DNA from: an uncultured Bacteroidales bacterium
GTDB lineage: Bacteria; Bacteroidota; Bacteroidia; Bacteroidales; Bacteroidaceae
Reading direction: 5' to 3'
Assembly (NCBI GenBank): GCA_902779165.1
Contig: CACZAN010000018.1
Span: 44,844 to 108,843, forward strand
DNA length: 64,000 nt
The notes beneath the pieces are model-generated. The model saw nothing but the letters and a program-made list of their open reading frames with translations. It did no database searches and had not been told where the DNA came from. The position numbers were made by a program, and so were the translations under genes. How positions within the stretch are numbered: position 1 is the stretch's first letter; each line of letters opens with the position of its first letter. Shown here one piece after another: positions 25,206 through 34,282 of this stretch.

Positions 25206-27375
25206 CGCCTCGGGATTCGGTTCTGTTTGTCTGTCTGCAGCGACGACGGAGGAATAGGGATAGGAGGATGAGGGCGAGGGCGGCGAGGATTGCGATGGCG
25301 TAGGGGAGATATTTACAAACTTCTGTCGCGGCGGCGGGCGGGTCGAGGTAGATGCCATTGGCAATGAGCTGGAGGGTGCGGTTGAGGATGTAGTCGCCCT
25401 CGTAGTGGAACTCGGCCTCACTCATGGGGATGTCGCAGTCGGGGATGACGCCGCGCAGGGCAGGCAGACGGTCGCTGACGGTCTCGTCGATGACCACGCG
25501 CACCATGGGGATGGTGGCAGAAAACTGGCTATTGGGGAGGTAGATATTAGCGAACTTGACGCAGGTCTCGGTGTGGTAGGCGCTCATGGTCTCACGGCCT
25601 ACGATATAACCGCGGTCGTTGCGCTTGATGGCTCCGGCCAGGAAGGCGGAAGCGGAGGCAGATCGGCTGTCGATGAGGACGTAGAGACGGCCGTTGTAAC
25701 CCAGCGAGTCGATGGTGGAAAGGATGGCGTTATCCTCTTCCTCCTCCATCCGATACAGCCCTTTCCGCCCTTCTAAGGGCTTGAAATCGCCGAAGATGGT
25801 GTCACCTTCCGGCCAGTTCATCGTGAGGCTCTTGAAGAGCGGAGCATTGACCTTCAGATAGCTGGTATGCGGACGATCGGGGATGCGTCCTAAGAGGGCA
25901 CGGGTCAAGCGATCCTGCACCTCGGAAGCGCCGCCGTAGTTGTTGCGGACGTCGAAGATGAGGTAGGGGATGCTATCGCGCTCGGCCTGATGAATGGCAT
26001 CGACGACGCTGTCGCAGTCCATATCGTTGAGGCCGAAGGTGCTGATGCCGATGTAGAGGACGCTGTCGTTGAGCTGACGGATGCCGAACGAACTGTTCTT
26101 ATACCGATTGGTCTGCCGGGCGTTCCACCACTTGTTACGGTCCTTGCTGTTCCCCATGAATCCTTCGGCCATGGGCAGCTCCAGCCGTTCGCCGTCCTCG
26201 AACTCATAGACGATGGTTCTGCCTTTGGGTTGAGGCCCGAGTTCGAGGCCGTAGTCGATGGAATTCCAGAAGCAGGCGTTGTAGTCGCCTACGGAGGTGA
26301 CGCCGGCGTCGTAGATGGTGGAATTGCGGCGGGTGATGGATATCAGGTCTGCGGCTGGCTTCCCGTCGATGCGTGCGATGCGCCGTCCTACGTAGGCGGC
26401 GTGGGTACTATCGGCTATCAGCACCACACAGGCATGGTCGGTCAGGGAGTCGCTGACGGCCACCTGCCCGAAGAATAGGGGAGGGTAGTAGTAGCCTAAG
26501 CCCTGTGTCTTCTCCTGCGGATTCGTGGGCACTTGGCAACTGATGCTGAGGTGCGAGTCGTGGATGACGGCGTTGTAGTCCTTGATGAGTCTGGCGAAGT
26601 CCTTCAGCGCAATGCCGTCGGCAGGGATGCGCGCCAGTTGTTCGCTGACGAAGGCATCGTACTCCGCCTCGGTCATCAGGTCATCTAAGGAGGGGTAAAT
26701 CTCCTTCACGCTACTGGCGAGTTGCTGGTAGTCAGCCATCGCCTCCTCGCGCGTCAGGTGGAACTTAGTCGGGACAGGCTCGGGTTTGTGGAAGGTGGTG
26801 CGCAGGCCGAAGGGCGTCATGGGGTCATCGGCTTTCGAATGACTCGAAACGCTCAGGCTGATGTGTGGTTCGTAGATGGCACGATAACTATAGCCCACGG
26901 TTCCGAGCACGTCGCCTCGCTTCAGATGCGTGCCGGTGGGAAGGGAGTTGTCGCGCCGTAAGCCCGTAATCCATAGCGTCTTGTCGCCAATCTGCAGCCC
27001 CATGAAGATGGAGACGGAACGGACGTCCATACCCCTTGCACGCCACTCTTCCTTCCCTTCGGCTACGACTTCATCAAAGGGCTTGTCGGGCGCACCAAAG
27101 CTGGAAGAGCTGGTGAGCGTGAAGTGGTAGTTGAGGCAGTAGAACCCCACCACGGCGTCGGCGGGACAGAGCACCCGCGTGCCCTCGGGGGCGGCGATGA
27201 AGAGGTTGTCGAAGTTGAATTCCTCGCCAATCCTATCCTGCGGACGATAGAGGATGCCCTCGCCCGCCTTCCGACCCTCAATGGGCCAGAGCCAAATGTC
27301 CTCCGCAGCAAGCGACAGGCTAAAAGTTAAGAACAGGGCCGCAGACAGCATACGGCAAAGGTTTCTTGTTTTCAT
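25195..27375 (-). CDS. S41-family peptidase with N-terminal LytM-like domain and C-terminal membrane anchor
   Basis: 726 residues with a signal peptide (cleaved near SLAAE). Residues about 25-190 look like a degenerate M23/LytM fold (GTRVLCPADAVVG, GTHLKRGDVLGTVGY, EPHISLSV). Residues about 215-650 form a tail-specific (S41) protease domain, with RNNYGGASEVQDRL and the catalytic serine in DSRSASASAFLAG. A transmembrane segment (about 690-710) followed by a basic tail anchors the C-terminus in the inner membrane, with the body in the periplasm. An ECF-type promoter shared with neighbouring envelope genes lies 27 bases upstream. A role in envelope signalling or cell-wall turnover is inferred. 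Confidence 0.8.
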   Translation of the reverse strand: MKTRNLCRMLSAALFLTFSLSLAAEDIWLWPIEGRKAGEGILYRPQDRIGEEFNFDNLFIAAPEGTRVLCPADAVVGFYCLNYHFTLTSSSSFGAPDKPFDEVVAEGKEEWRARGMDVRSVSIFMGLQIGDKTLWITGLRRDNSLPTGTHLKRGDVLGTVGYSYRAIYEPHISLSVSSHSKADDPMTPFGLRTTFHKPEPVPTKFHLTREEAMADYQQLASSVKEIYPSLDDLMTEAEYDAFVSEQLARIPADGIALKDFARLIKDYNAVIHDSHLSISCQVPTNPQEKTQGLGYYYPPLFFGQVAVSDSLTDHACVVLIADSTHAAYVGRRIARIDGKPAADLISITRRNSTIYDAGVTSVGDYNACFWNSIDYGLELGPQPKGRTIVYEFEDGERLELPMAEGFMGNSKDRNKWWNARQTNRYKNSSFGIRQLNDSVLYIGISTFGLNDMDCDSVVDAIHQAERDSIPYLIFDVRNNYGGASEVQDRLTRALLGRIPDRPHTSYLKVNAPLFKSLTMNWPEGDTIFGDFKPLEGRKGLYRMEEEEDNAILSTIDSLGYNGRLYVLIDSRSASASAFLAGAIKRNDRGYIVGRETMSAYHTETCVKFANIYLPNSQFSATIPMVRVVIDETVSDRLPALRGVIPDCDIPMSEAEFHYEGDYILNRTLQLIANGIYLDPPAAATEVCKYLPYAIAILAALALILLSLFLRRRCRQTNRTESRGERT

Positions 27376-27401
27376 AGTCGGATAGTTTTAGTTCATTCGC
27401 T

Positions 27402-27433
27402 TATAGAACGCATGAGGGCAGGATTTTTTACCC
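27402..27433 (-). promoter_or_regulatory. ECF-type promoter before the S41 peptidase gene
   Basis: Minus strand: GGGTAA (27428-27433), 17 bases, CGTTCTATA (27402-27410), 27 bases before the start codon. The same boxes and spacing recur at 33067, 34176, 37142 and 39589. The rest of the 182-base gap holds no gene. Confidence 0.65.
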
Positions 27434-27557
27434 ATAAAAAAGGTTAAAAGTCGTAGGTGGCTCATAAAATACATTTTAAAGGTACTCTGCGCATTCTTAT
27501 AATATAACGTATTTGTAGAGGAAATAGTTGTGTTGAAGCCGTTAAAACTTCTTAATC

Positions 27558-30320
27558 TTATAGTAATTTGAAACGCACAGTGGCGAGGATGTTCCGTGGA
27601 CGGAGCTGTGAGGTATTGGTGTAGATATCGAGGCCGGAATAGGTGACGCGGGTGTAGTGGCGCTGGTCGAATAGGTTGTTGAGTTGAAGTTCCAGGTCGC
27701 AACGTCTGAGCTTGTACTTGGCCTTGATGTCGCCAAACCAAGCATGGCGGTTTTCTGCGGTGAGATTCGTGTAGTTATCCTCGACGGCTGCGGAGAGGGT
27801 CATTTGCTTGGTGATATAGACATTCATCGAGAGACGCTGGGTGGCGGTACGCACGGTACGCAAGAGGTCACTTCCGCCGCTGTCGGTGTAGCTGCTGTTC
27901 CAAGAGTAGCCACTGCTCAGTACAAAGTTAAGCCATGGCAGGGGTGTTATTGTACCACCAGCTCCAATACTGATAGTGCGTGAATTAAATGGATAGAGCT
28001 GATCAGCTATCAGTTGTTCGCTGTGTGAATGGCCGTAGCCGCCGAAGGCACGGAGCGTGGTCTGTAGCCAGTCGAAGCCTTTGCTGAAATCGAAACTGAG
28101 GTTGTAGGAGTCTGCGGTAGTAGCCTGATCCACGGCCTGTACGACGCTGGTGGCCCCTTGATAGGAGTAGCCATAAATCTGATTGTCGCGGGTGTGGTTG
28201 TAATTAGCATTCAGACGGAAGAAGGTGGCGTTCAAGGCACTGCGATAGCCGATGCTGGCGCTGGTGCCGATACGGTCTGTCTCGGAGAGCTGTTCCACAT
28301 ACGACCTCTGGAACGAGCGGTAGTTGTTCATAATGTATCCGCTGTAGATGCCGCCCGGGTCGCCAACGTTTCTGTAGTACGAGGCTCCGATGTTGCCGCT
28401 CCAGTCGCGCCACTCATAGCTGGTGGAAAACGTAGGCGAGACAAGCAAGTGGACGTAGCTGTGCTTATCATCGCGGACGCGGTCATCAAGGGTCTGCGTG
28501 TAGAGGTTCAGCGGACAGCCGAGGCTGATGCGCCAGCCGCCGCGCTCCCACTTGTAATGCTGGCCAAGGGTAAGCTCGTAGGTGTTGTACCAAAGGTCGT
28601 TGCGTAGAGAGGGGGTGTCGCTGGGAGAGCTGCCGACCTCACTGCCAGAAGCGGCAGGAGGCGTGAATCCATCCAAGTCGGTGGTAATACCATGCAAGCT
28701 GGCATTGGCTATAATCCCGTATGACAGGGTAAAGTAACCGAAATGGAAATTATAGTTTGTGTGAAAGTTAGCGTTGATATGACGCGAGTCAATGTCTTGC
28801 TGATAGGCATGGGTGTTGAAAACTTCCTGCTGCATATTGAGCGAATCCACTCCTACAGCCAGCGTGTTGGGTCGCTGAGCATAGCCTGCCGAGAAATGCA
28901 GGTCGAGTGTATGCTTGCCGATATTCTTGATGAGATTCGTGGTGTTGCTTACCGCTAAAGATGGACGGTCGAAGTGCTGATGCGTTCTTTCGCTGCCATA
29001 ATTAATAGGCTGTGGGCCATTCAACTGTGATGCCAGTAATCCCTCAACCTTATCGTTGTTCCAACTACCGTCGAACTTGATAACATTTGCCAGAAAGCCG
29101 TCCTTGGCATTCCACATATAGCGCAGATTGCCGCTGAGGTCATTCAAGTGCGTCTGCGATATCAGCGTCTCGCTGGTCAGCAGACGGCTGTCTTCGCTGA
29201 TGAAGCGGTCGCTCTCTGATGTCCCCTCGCGGCGAATGTCGTCGTGGTGATAGGCGATGTTCATCGTTATCTCCGAGTCCTCACCCACTTTCTCCAAATG
29301 GTTCATGGTGGCGATGTGGCTGTGATTGTCGAAGGTGCGCTTCTGCGGCAGGCCGGAGCCGTTGGGCATGACGGCATTCATTGGGCAGAACGGGTACAGC
29401 CCCACGCTGTTGATACTGGAATAATGCTCTGTCAGTTCGCGGCTCACGTCATCGCCCGTGTTATTACCTTTATATAAGGTCATGTTCTGCCGCTTTTTAG
29501 CAAAGTACATGCCTACGATCTCCGCTGTCCAAAGCGGATTTTGGCCGATGACCGTCTGTCCGTCCGTGAGCGGTCGGCTACCGATGCGCCACGGGCTGGA
29601 CTGTTGCCATCCACCGCCCACCATCGTGTTTATTGCCACCGTCCCTTTTGCTGCGTTCTTCAGCTTCAGGTTGATGGCCACATCATCCGTCAGGCTCTTG
29701 TTCTGTAGTGCCTTGATGGGCTGATGGTGTTCCAAAACCTGCACTGTGGCTACGTCCGAGGCATTGATGTTGTTTGTGGCCAAGCCGTAACGTCCTTGCA
29801 GCAGATCCATGTCCTCCACGTAGAATTTCTTGATGGCCTTGCCATTGAATTTGATGGCGCCGCTCTCCGATACCTCGATGCCGGGCATTCGCTTCAGCAC
29901 GTCGCCAATGACGCGGTCGCCCTGCTGCTGGTAGGCACCAACGGTGTAGTTCAACGTGTCACCGTGCTGGCGTATCTTATCCGCTTTCACTGACACTTCT
30001 TTCAATTCTATCGCTTTCTGTCGCGCGCGGATGTCAACCCTCTGCGACTTGTTCGCCACCACCCGCGCCACATTGCCGATGGCCATGCCCGCCGCTGTCA
30101 CCACCACGGAGTCTGCCGCGCTCTTGAACTGCAACTTATAATATCCCTTCGCGTCCGTGTCCGCAAAGCCGATAATGCTCCCCGTCCCTTTCGGCGATAC
30201 CGTGACGTAAGCATCTACCGCCTGCCCGAGCGAGTCCGTCACCGTACCCTCGATAACAGTCTGAGCTTGCATCCTACCACCTATGACGAGGATGACCAAC
30301 ATGAGCAAAATACTTTTCAT
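27558..30320 (-). CDS. TonB-dependent receptor-like outer-membrane barrel
   Basis: 920 residues. Signal peptide to about residue 19 (MQAQ), then a carboxypeptidase-regulatory-like domain (about 21-95), a plug-like region (about 110-220, DVLKRMPGIEVSESG, NASDVATVQVLEHHQPI) and a long beta-barrel ending in an aromatic-rich strand. It lacks a SusC-type TonB box and SusD partner. Such barrels next to GLPGLI genes are a recurring Bacteroidetes pairing; the substrate is unknown. The start codon overlaps the stop codon of the GLPGLI gene by one base (TAATG), so translation is coupled and it is the last gene of the GLPGLI operon. Confidence 0.85.
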   Translation of the reverse strand: MKSILLMLVILVIGGRMQAQTVIEGTVTDSLGQAVDAYVTVSPKGTGSIIGFADTDAKGYYKLQFKSAADSVVVTAAGMAIGNVARVVANKSQRVDIRARQKAIELKEVSVKADKIRQHGDTLNYTVGAYQQQGDRVIGDVLKRMPGIEVSESGAIKFNGKAIKKFYVEDMDLLQGRYGLATNNINASDVATVQVLEHHQPIKALQNKSLTDDVAINLKLKNAAKGTVAINTMVGGGWQQSSPWRIGSRPLTDGQTVIGQNPLWTAEIVGMYFAKKRQNMTLYKGNNTGDDVSRELTEHYSSINSVGLYPFCPMNAVMPNGSGLPQKRTFDNHSHIATMNHLEKVGEDSEITMNIAYHHDDIRREGTSESDRFISEDSRLLTSETLISQTHLNDLSGNLRYMWNAKDGFLANVIKFDGSWNNDKVEGLLASQLNGPQPINYGSERTHQHFDRPSLAVSNTTNLIKNIGKHTLDLHFSAGYAQRPNTLAVGVDSLNMQQEVFNTHAYQQDIDSRHINANFHTNYNFHFGYFTLSYGIIANASLHGITTDLDGFTPPAASGSEVGSSPSDTPSLRNDLWYNTYELTLGQHYKWERGGWRISLGCPLNLYTQTLDDRVRDDKHSYVHLLVSPTFSTSYEWRDWSGNIGASYYRNVGDPGGIYSGYIMNNYRSFQRSYVEQLSETDRIGTSASIGYRSALNATFFRLNANYNHTRDNQIYGYSYQGATSVVQAVDQATTADSYNLSFDFSKGFDWLQTTLRAFGGYGHSHSEQLIADQLYPFNSRTISIGAGGTITPLPWLNFVLSSGYSWNSSYTDSGGSDLLRTVRTATQRLSMNVYITKQMTLSAAVEDNYTNLTAENRHAWFGDIKAKYKLRRCDLELQLNNLFDQRHYTRVTYSGLDIYTNTSQLRPRNILATVRFKLL

Positions 30321-31207
30321 TATTCTAATTCTAAGGGATTATAGGGCGTGAAAATAGATACGGCTTCGCCAATTGTTGTAGTTCCGTCGGGATTAATCGT
30401 GGCTTTATGGAAGTCTGTGGCCTTGAACCAGTTCTCGTGGAACGAGCGCTGCATCTTCCACACCTTCTCGCGCCCATAGCTGGTGTAGTTCTTGAACTCC
30501 TTGAAGCGTGTGATGGGATGCGGGCGAGTCTCGATGCCGATGGCCTCGAAGGTGTAAAGCCCATCCTTGTCCAGTACCTTCAGGATTAGTCCAGGCAAAC
30601 CGCCGAACTTCCATGGTCCGCGCTTCACTGGGATGGCGGGAGCGAACCAAGCGATGAAGTCGCGGCCACGGAAATGGCATGTAGCCTTCTGACATTTATA
30701 ACCGATGATGGTCTGTGTCTCGTTGGTCAACTTCCACTCTTGCTTCGGCACTGCCTCCCTATATTTCGAGTTGTAGCGATGCAGCCACTGTGGCATCTGG
30801 CAGTATTCTGTCAGCTGTCCGTTCTCAATGAAGTAGTCGCTCCACTCGTATTCGCTCCATTGGTCGTGCTCACGGCATTGCACGCCCATCCAACTCGGAA
30901 CGGCTTGTGCACCGGGATGCTCCTTGGCATACTTAGATCGCAGCGAGTCGCTCTGATAGACAAACTGGCTGTAGTACTTCGTGATGCGCCTGCCCACATC
31001 GAGTCTTTGCAAGTCGATGTACGTCAGGTGGTCATCAATCTTCTCGGCGCAGAAGGCGTAACGGACACGCAACCGCGTGGTATCGACCACTTCCATCTTT
31101 GAGAAGTCCCTGGCATAAATTGGTGCCGGGCAATGCCCGCCCTCTTTGGGTTGTGCACTTGCCTTGATGCATGCGGCGAGGACGATGATGATGATTCTCT
31201 TGTTCAT
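30320..31207 (-). CDS. GLPGLI family protein 3
   Basis: 295 residues with a signal peptide (AACIKASAQ). The defining motif FGGLPGLILKV stands near residue 205, preceded by RDFIAWFAPAIPVKRGPW. GLPGLI proteins are exported proteins of unknown function that lie next to TonB-dependent barrels in Bacteroidetes. This is the third of three tandem paralogues and is translationally coupled to the barrel gene. A periplasmic or surface role in binding the barrel's substrate is a guess. Confidence 0.88.
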   Translation of the reverse strand: MNKRIIIIVLAACIKASAQPKEGGHCPAPIYARDFSKMEVVDTTRLRVRYAFCAEKIDDHLTYIDLQRLDVGRRITKYYSQFVYQSDSLRSKYAKEHPGAQAVPSWMGVQCREHDQWSEYEWSDYFIENGQLTEYCQMPQWLHRYNSKYREAVPKQEWKLTNETQTIIGYKCQKATCHFRGRDFIAWFAPAIPVKRGPWKFGGLPGLILKVLDKDGLYTFEAIGIETRPHPITRFKEFKNYTSYGREKVWKMQRSFHENWFKATDFHKATINPDGTTTIGEAVSIFTPYNPLELE

Positions 31208-31219
31208 GTTGATGTCTGT

Positions 31220-32110
31220 TTATTCTAGCTCCATCGGGTCGTACTCATGCGGGGCAGACATCGGTTCACCCATGAAACCCGGCGCGTTGGGGTCATACTT
31301 GCGGCGGCCTGATGTCTTGAGGTAGTTGCGGTTGTAGGCGACTTGCAGCTTCCACGTCCGTTGGCGCGTGGAGGTCTTGAATTCCTCTTTCGGATACTGC
31401 CAGATGGGGAAGTCGCCTTTCTCGATGGCCACAGCCTCGAAGATGTAGAGCTTATCCTTGTCGAAGACTTTCAGAATAAGTCCAGGCAAGCCGCCGAACT
31501 TCCACGGTCCGCGCTTCACTGGGATGTCGGGGGCGAACCACGCTACGTAGTCTCGACCGCGCCAATGACAGGTAGCTTTTTGGCAGCGGTGACCAAGGAG
31601 CGTAGCCAGGCCTTCCTCCAGCTTCCACTCCTGACCAGTCCATTTCTCCTCATACCGTTGCGGCCACTCCTGTCCAGCAGGCATCATTGCCCATTCATTT
31701 AGCGTGTCGCCGTGGATGAAAATGTCGGAGAACTGATATTCACTCCAAATGCCGGGCTTACGGCCACGCATCCACCAAGTGCCGTTGGGAACATTCTGTG
31801 CGTGCGGGTTCTTCTTGCCCCATTCCACCCGCTCGTCGTCGGCCTGTTCCACAAAGAGGCTGCAATACTTTGTCATCCGTTTACCAATCTGCAGCTGACC
31901 GCAGTCCAGATACGTGCTGTCCTGCTTCAAGTCTGTGGCACCCCATGCATAGAGGATGCGCAGGTTCGCTGTGTCGATAGCTTTGCGCGCCAAGACAGTG
32001 TTGTGCTTGTTCATGGGCACCATGGCTCCACTTTGTTTCTGCTGTGCCCAAGCAACGCCGCATACGGCGAAGAAGGCAAGTACCATAATAACATCTTTCT
32101 TCATTTTCAA
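31220..32110 (-). CDS. GLPGLI family protein 2
   Basis: 296 residues, signal peptide ending AWAQ. It has RDYVAWFAPDIPVKRGPW then FGGLPGLILKVF, closely matching the copies on both sides, and the shared end ...YDPMELE. It is separated by 12 bases from the next gene and 16 from the previous one. The tandem triplication suggests divergent binding partners for one transport system. Confidence 0.88.
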   Translation of the reverse strand: MKMKKDVIMVLAFFAVCGVAWAQQKQSGAMVPMNKHNTVLARKAIDTANLRILYAWGATDLKQDSTYLDCGQLQIGKRMTKYCSLFVEQADDERVEWGKKNPHAQNVPNGTWWMRGRKPGIWSEYQFSDIFIHGDTLNEWAMMPAGQEWPQRYEEKWTGQEWKLEEGLATLLGHRCQKATCHWRGRDYVAWFAPDIPVKRGPWKFGGLPGLILKVFDKDKLYIFEAVAIEKGDFPIWQYPKEEFKTSTRQRTWKLQVAYNRNYLKTSGRRKYDPNAPGFMGEPMSAPHEYDPMELE

Positions 32111-32126
32111 TTTTACATATTATACA

Positions 32127-33029
32127 TTATTCAAGTTCAAGCGGTTCATACGGAATCTTAGGGCCGGAAGCTGTTACCCATTCGCCCACGGCATTTTTCA
32201 TCATGCCTCCACGGCGCCCCATGGCGTTCAAGAATCCCTCGTTCATCTCGCGGTTCAGTTTCAGGTAGCGTTCGCGGTTAGCCTTGCGGTAGCCTTCGTA
32301 TTGGTAGCGGGTGATGGGCTGCTTTCCTCGTTTGATACTCACGGCCTCGAAGGTGTAATGACAATCTTCGTCATAAAGCTTCAGGATGAGGCCTGGCAGT
32401 CCTCCGAAGATCCACGGACCGCGACGGATAGGGATATCGGGGGCGAACCAGGCGATGAATGTACGACCGTGCCAGTGGCAGGTAGCTTTCTGGCATGGAT
32501 GGCCTAGTATTGTTAATTTGTCCAAGCCAAGCATATCCAGCGTCCATTCCTGCCCTGGATATCGTTCCACTAAATACCCGTTCTCACCTTGGAAGCCGTG
32601 GGGCATGGTGTGGTATTCCGTTGCGGTGTTGTCCTCAATGTAGATGTCGGTGTACTGAATCTCGTTCCAGTAATCAGCGCGTTTGCCATGAATGGGACAA
32701 GCACGGGGAACGCCGTCGGCATGGGGATGGGCCAACTTCCACGTCTTCAAGAGTTCCTTCTGATGAGCCTCGCCTTCGCGCACAAATTCGCTGCTGCATT
32801 TGGTGATATGCTTGCCAACTTCTAAGACGCGTAAATCCATATACGTGTCCTGATTGCTGATTGTGTCGGCATTCAAAGCGTAATAAATGCGCACGTCGCT
32901 TGTATCGACCACTGCGGCCTTGCCCAGACGCTTACGCCCGAGTGTGATGATGCCAGCTTCCTTCTGCTGTGCCCAAGTCTCACCGCATACAGCAGCGATA
33001 ACAAGGAGTAAAAATGTAATTCTTTTCAT
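32127..33029 (-). CDS. GLPGLI family protein 1
   Basis: 300 residues, signal peptide ending TWAQ. It has RTFIAWFAPDIPIRRGPW and FGGLPGLILKLY and ends in ...YEPLELE like its paralogues. It is the first gene of the four-gene unit GLPGLI-GLPGLI-GLPGLI-barrel. An ECF-type promoter lies 38 bases before its start codon, placing the whole unit under the control suggested for this cluster. Confidence 0.88.
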   Translation of the reverse strand: MKRITFLLLVIAAVCGETWAQQKEAGIITLGRKRLGKAAVVDTSDVRIYYALNADTISNQDTYMDLRVLEVGKHITKCSSEFVREGEAHQKELLKTWKLAHPHADGVPRACPIHGKRADYWNEIQYTDIYIEDNTATEYHTMPHGFQGENGYLVERYPGQEWTLDMLGLDKLTILGHPCQKATCHWHGRTFIAWFAPDIPIRRGPWIFGGLPGLILKLYDEDCHYTFEAVSIKRGKQPITRYQYEGYRKANRERYLKLNREMNEGFLNAMGRRGGMMKNAVGEWVTASGPKIPYEPLELE

Positions 33030-33066
33030 ACGTTACAATAGGTTTTACTTTTTAATCTTTTGCCCT

Positions 33067-33095
33067 TATAACGCATGACCGCATGAATCTTTACC
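33067..33095 (-). promoter_or_regulatory. ECF-type promoter of the GLPGLI operon
   Basis: Minus strand: GGTAA (33091-33095), 17 bases, CGTTATA (33067-33073). The bases just upstream (AACATCTTTTATA) are identical to those before the promoter at 34176. Confidence 0.72.
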
Positions 33096-33109
33096 TATAA
33101 AAGATGTTA

Positions 33110-33164
33110 AAAATAAAAGCCCCACCTCGTCATCACAACGAAGCGGGACCAATGTGCCTATAGG
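33110..33164 (-). terminator. Terminator after the sigma-TonB fusion gene
   Basis: On the minus strand CCTATAGGCAC is followed by a GTCCCGCTTCGT/ACGAGGTGGGGC stem and a T-rich stretch. A sister copy with the same CCTATAGGCAC box follows the oxidoreductase gene (61531-61580). Confidence 0.7.
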
Positions 33165-33199
33165 TCTTTCTGTTTACTAACTATTTTATGGTAATAATC

Positions 33200-34147
33200 T
33201 TATTTTATATGAAATGTGATGGGCATACAAAAACGAGAACGAACATCACGACCATTATTCTTGGCTGGAATCCAAGGCTCTGTCAGGTGAAGGACGCGGA
33301 TGGCTTCGGCAGAGAGGCGTTCATCAGGTGTGCGCAGAACTTCAAAGTTTGTGAGGCGGCCATCTTTCTCCACCACGAAACGTAAAAAGACGCGCCCTTG
33401 CACGCTGTCTGCCTGTGCAGCTTCGGGATAATGCATTTCGAAGGCGATGTGGCGATAGAGAGCATCTATGTCTCCTTGATAGCTGGGCATCACCTCTGGT
33501 ATACCTTCAAAGATGGTTGTGTCCTCCGGAAACTTGAAAACCTTCTGGATAACACCACGTACAGTGCCGCGAGGACTGATGATAGCTGCAACTGCGATAC
33601 CTGTTGCTAATGCGATGAGGGTGAAAATGAGAAGATGACGTAGCCCGATGAAATGACGGCGCAAGTCTTTACGAAGGTTGCTTCGCACTTTGGAGATGGT
33701 CTTACGAACCGTGCTCACGGTAATGCCTCGCGCTTCGGCAATCTCCTCAACTGTCAATCCCTGATCATAAAATAATTGCCATACTTCGCGCTCGGCTTTT
33801 GGCAAACGTTGGAGGCGCGATTGTAACCATTCAGAGTTCTCGCGTTCCTCCATCTCTTCCTCTGGTGTAACCTCAGAGACAACAGAGCCATCTTCGTCTG
33901 TCAATTCTACCTGTGCACGCTGCCCACGCCACATTGAGACACAACAATTGCGGGCGATACGCAAGACGTATGCATCGGTAAGTGTCACACGCTCACGTAC
34001 GTTCCATGCTCTAAGCCATGTTTCCTGTACTACCTCCTCAGCCTCAGTGTCAGAACCGAAGAACTCATGCCCCATCTGCATCAGCCGAGGCCGCATCCTT
34101 TTAACCATTTGCTCGAACTCTTGTTCGGTCATAACGCTTTTATCCAT
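33200..34147 (-). CDS. ECF sigma factor fused to a transmembrane segment and TonB C-terminal domain
   Basis: 315 residues from ATG 34147 (29 bases after the promoter's -10 box). Residues about 10-75 are sigma-70 region 2 (AEEVVQETWLRAW, AYVLRIARNC), about 105-165 region 4 (LPKAEREVWQLFY, GLTVEEIAEARGITVSTVRK). A single hydrophobic helix follows at about 170-191, and residues about 225-315 are a TonB C-terminal domain (YPEAAQADSVQGRVFLRFVV ... PWIPAKNNGRDV). The order predicts a sigma domain in the cytoplasm tethered to the inner membrane with a TonB domain in the periplasm. Release by proteolysis on a signal from an outer-membrane barrel would be a natural mechanism but is inferred. It sits between the GLPGLI operon and another barrel gene. 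No anti-sigma gene adjoins it. Confidence 0.85.
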   Translation of the reverse strand: MDKSVMTEQEFEQMVKRMRPRLMQMGHEFFGSDTEAEEVVQETWLRAWNVRERVTLTDAYVLRIARNCCVSMWRGQRAQVELTDEDGSVVSEVTPEEEMEERENSEWLQSRLQRLPKAEREVWQLFYDQGLTVEEIAEARGITVSTVRKTISKVRSNLRKDLRRHFIGLRHLLIFTLIALATGIAVAAIISPRGTVRGVIQKVFKFPEDTTIFEGIPEVMPSYQGDIDALYRHIAFEMHYPEAAQADSVQGRVFLRFVVEKDGRLTNFEVLRTPDERLSAEAIRVLHLTEPWIPAKNNGRDVRSRFCMPITFHIK

Positions 34148-34175
34148 CGTTTTCGCTTTTTGGTTCGTCTGCCTA

Positions 34176-34204
34176 TATAACGCAGACCTCCCAAAAAGAT
34201 TACC
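34176..34204 (-). promoter_or_regulatory. ECF-type promoter of the sigma-TonB gene
   Basis: Minus strand: GGTAA (34200-34204), 17 bases, CGTTATA (34176-34182). The match to the GLPGLI promoter extends upstream through AACATCTTTTATA. Confidence 0.72.
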
Positions 34205-34282
34205 TATAAAAGATGTTAAAAGTCGAGACATAGATGATTTCTTCTAATTTATTCATGAGACTAGAGGTCAGCAAGAGTATCT

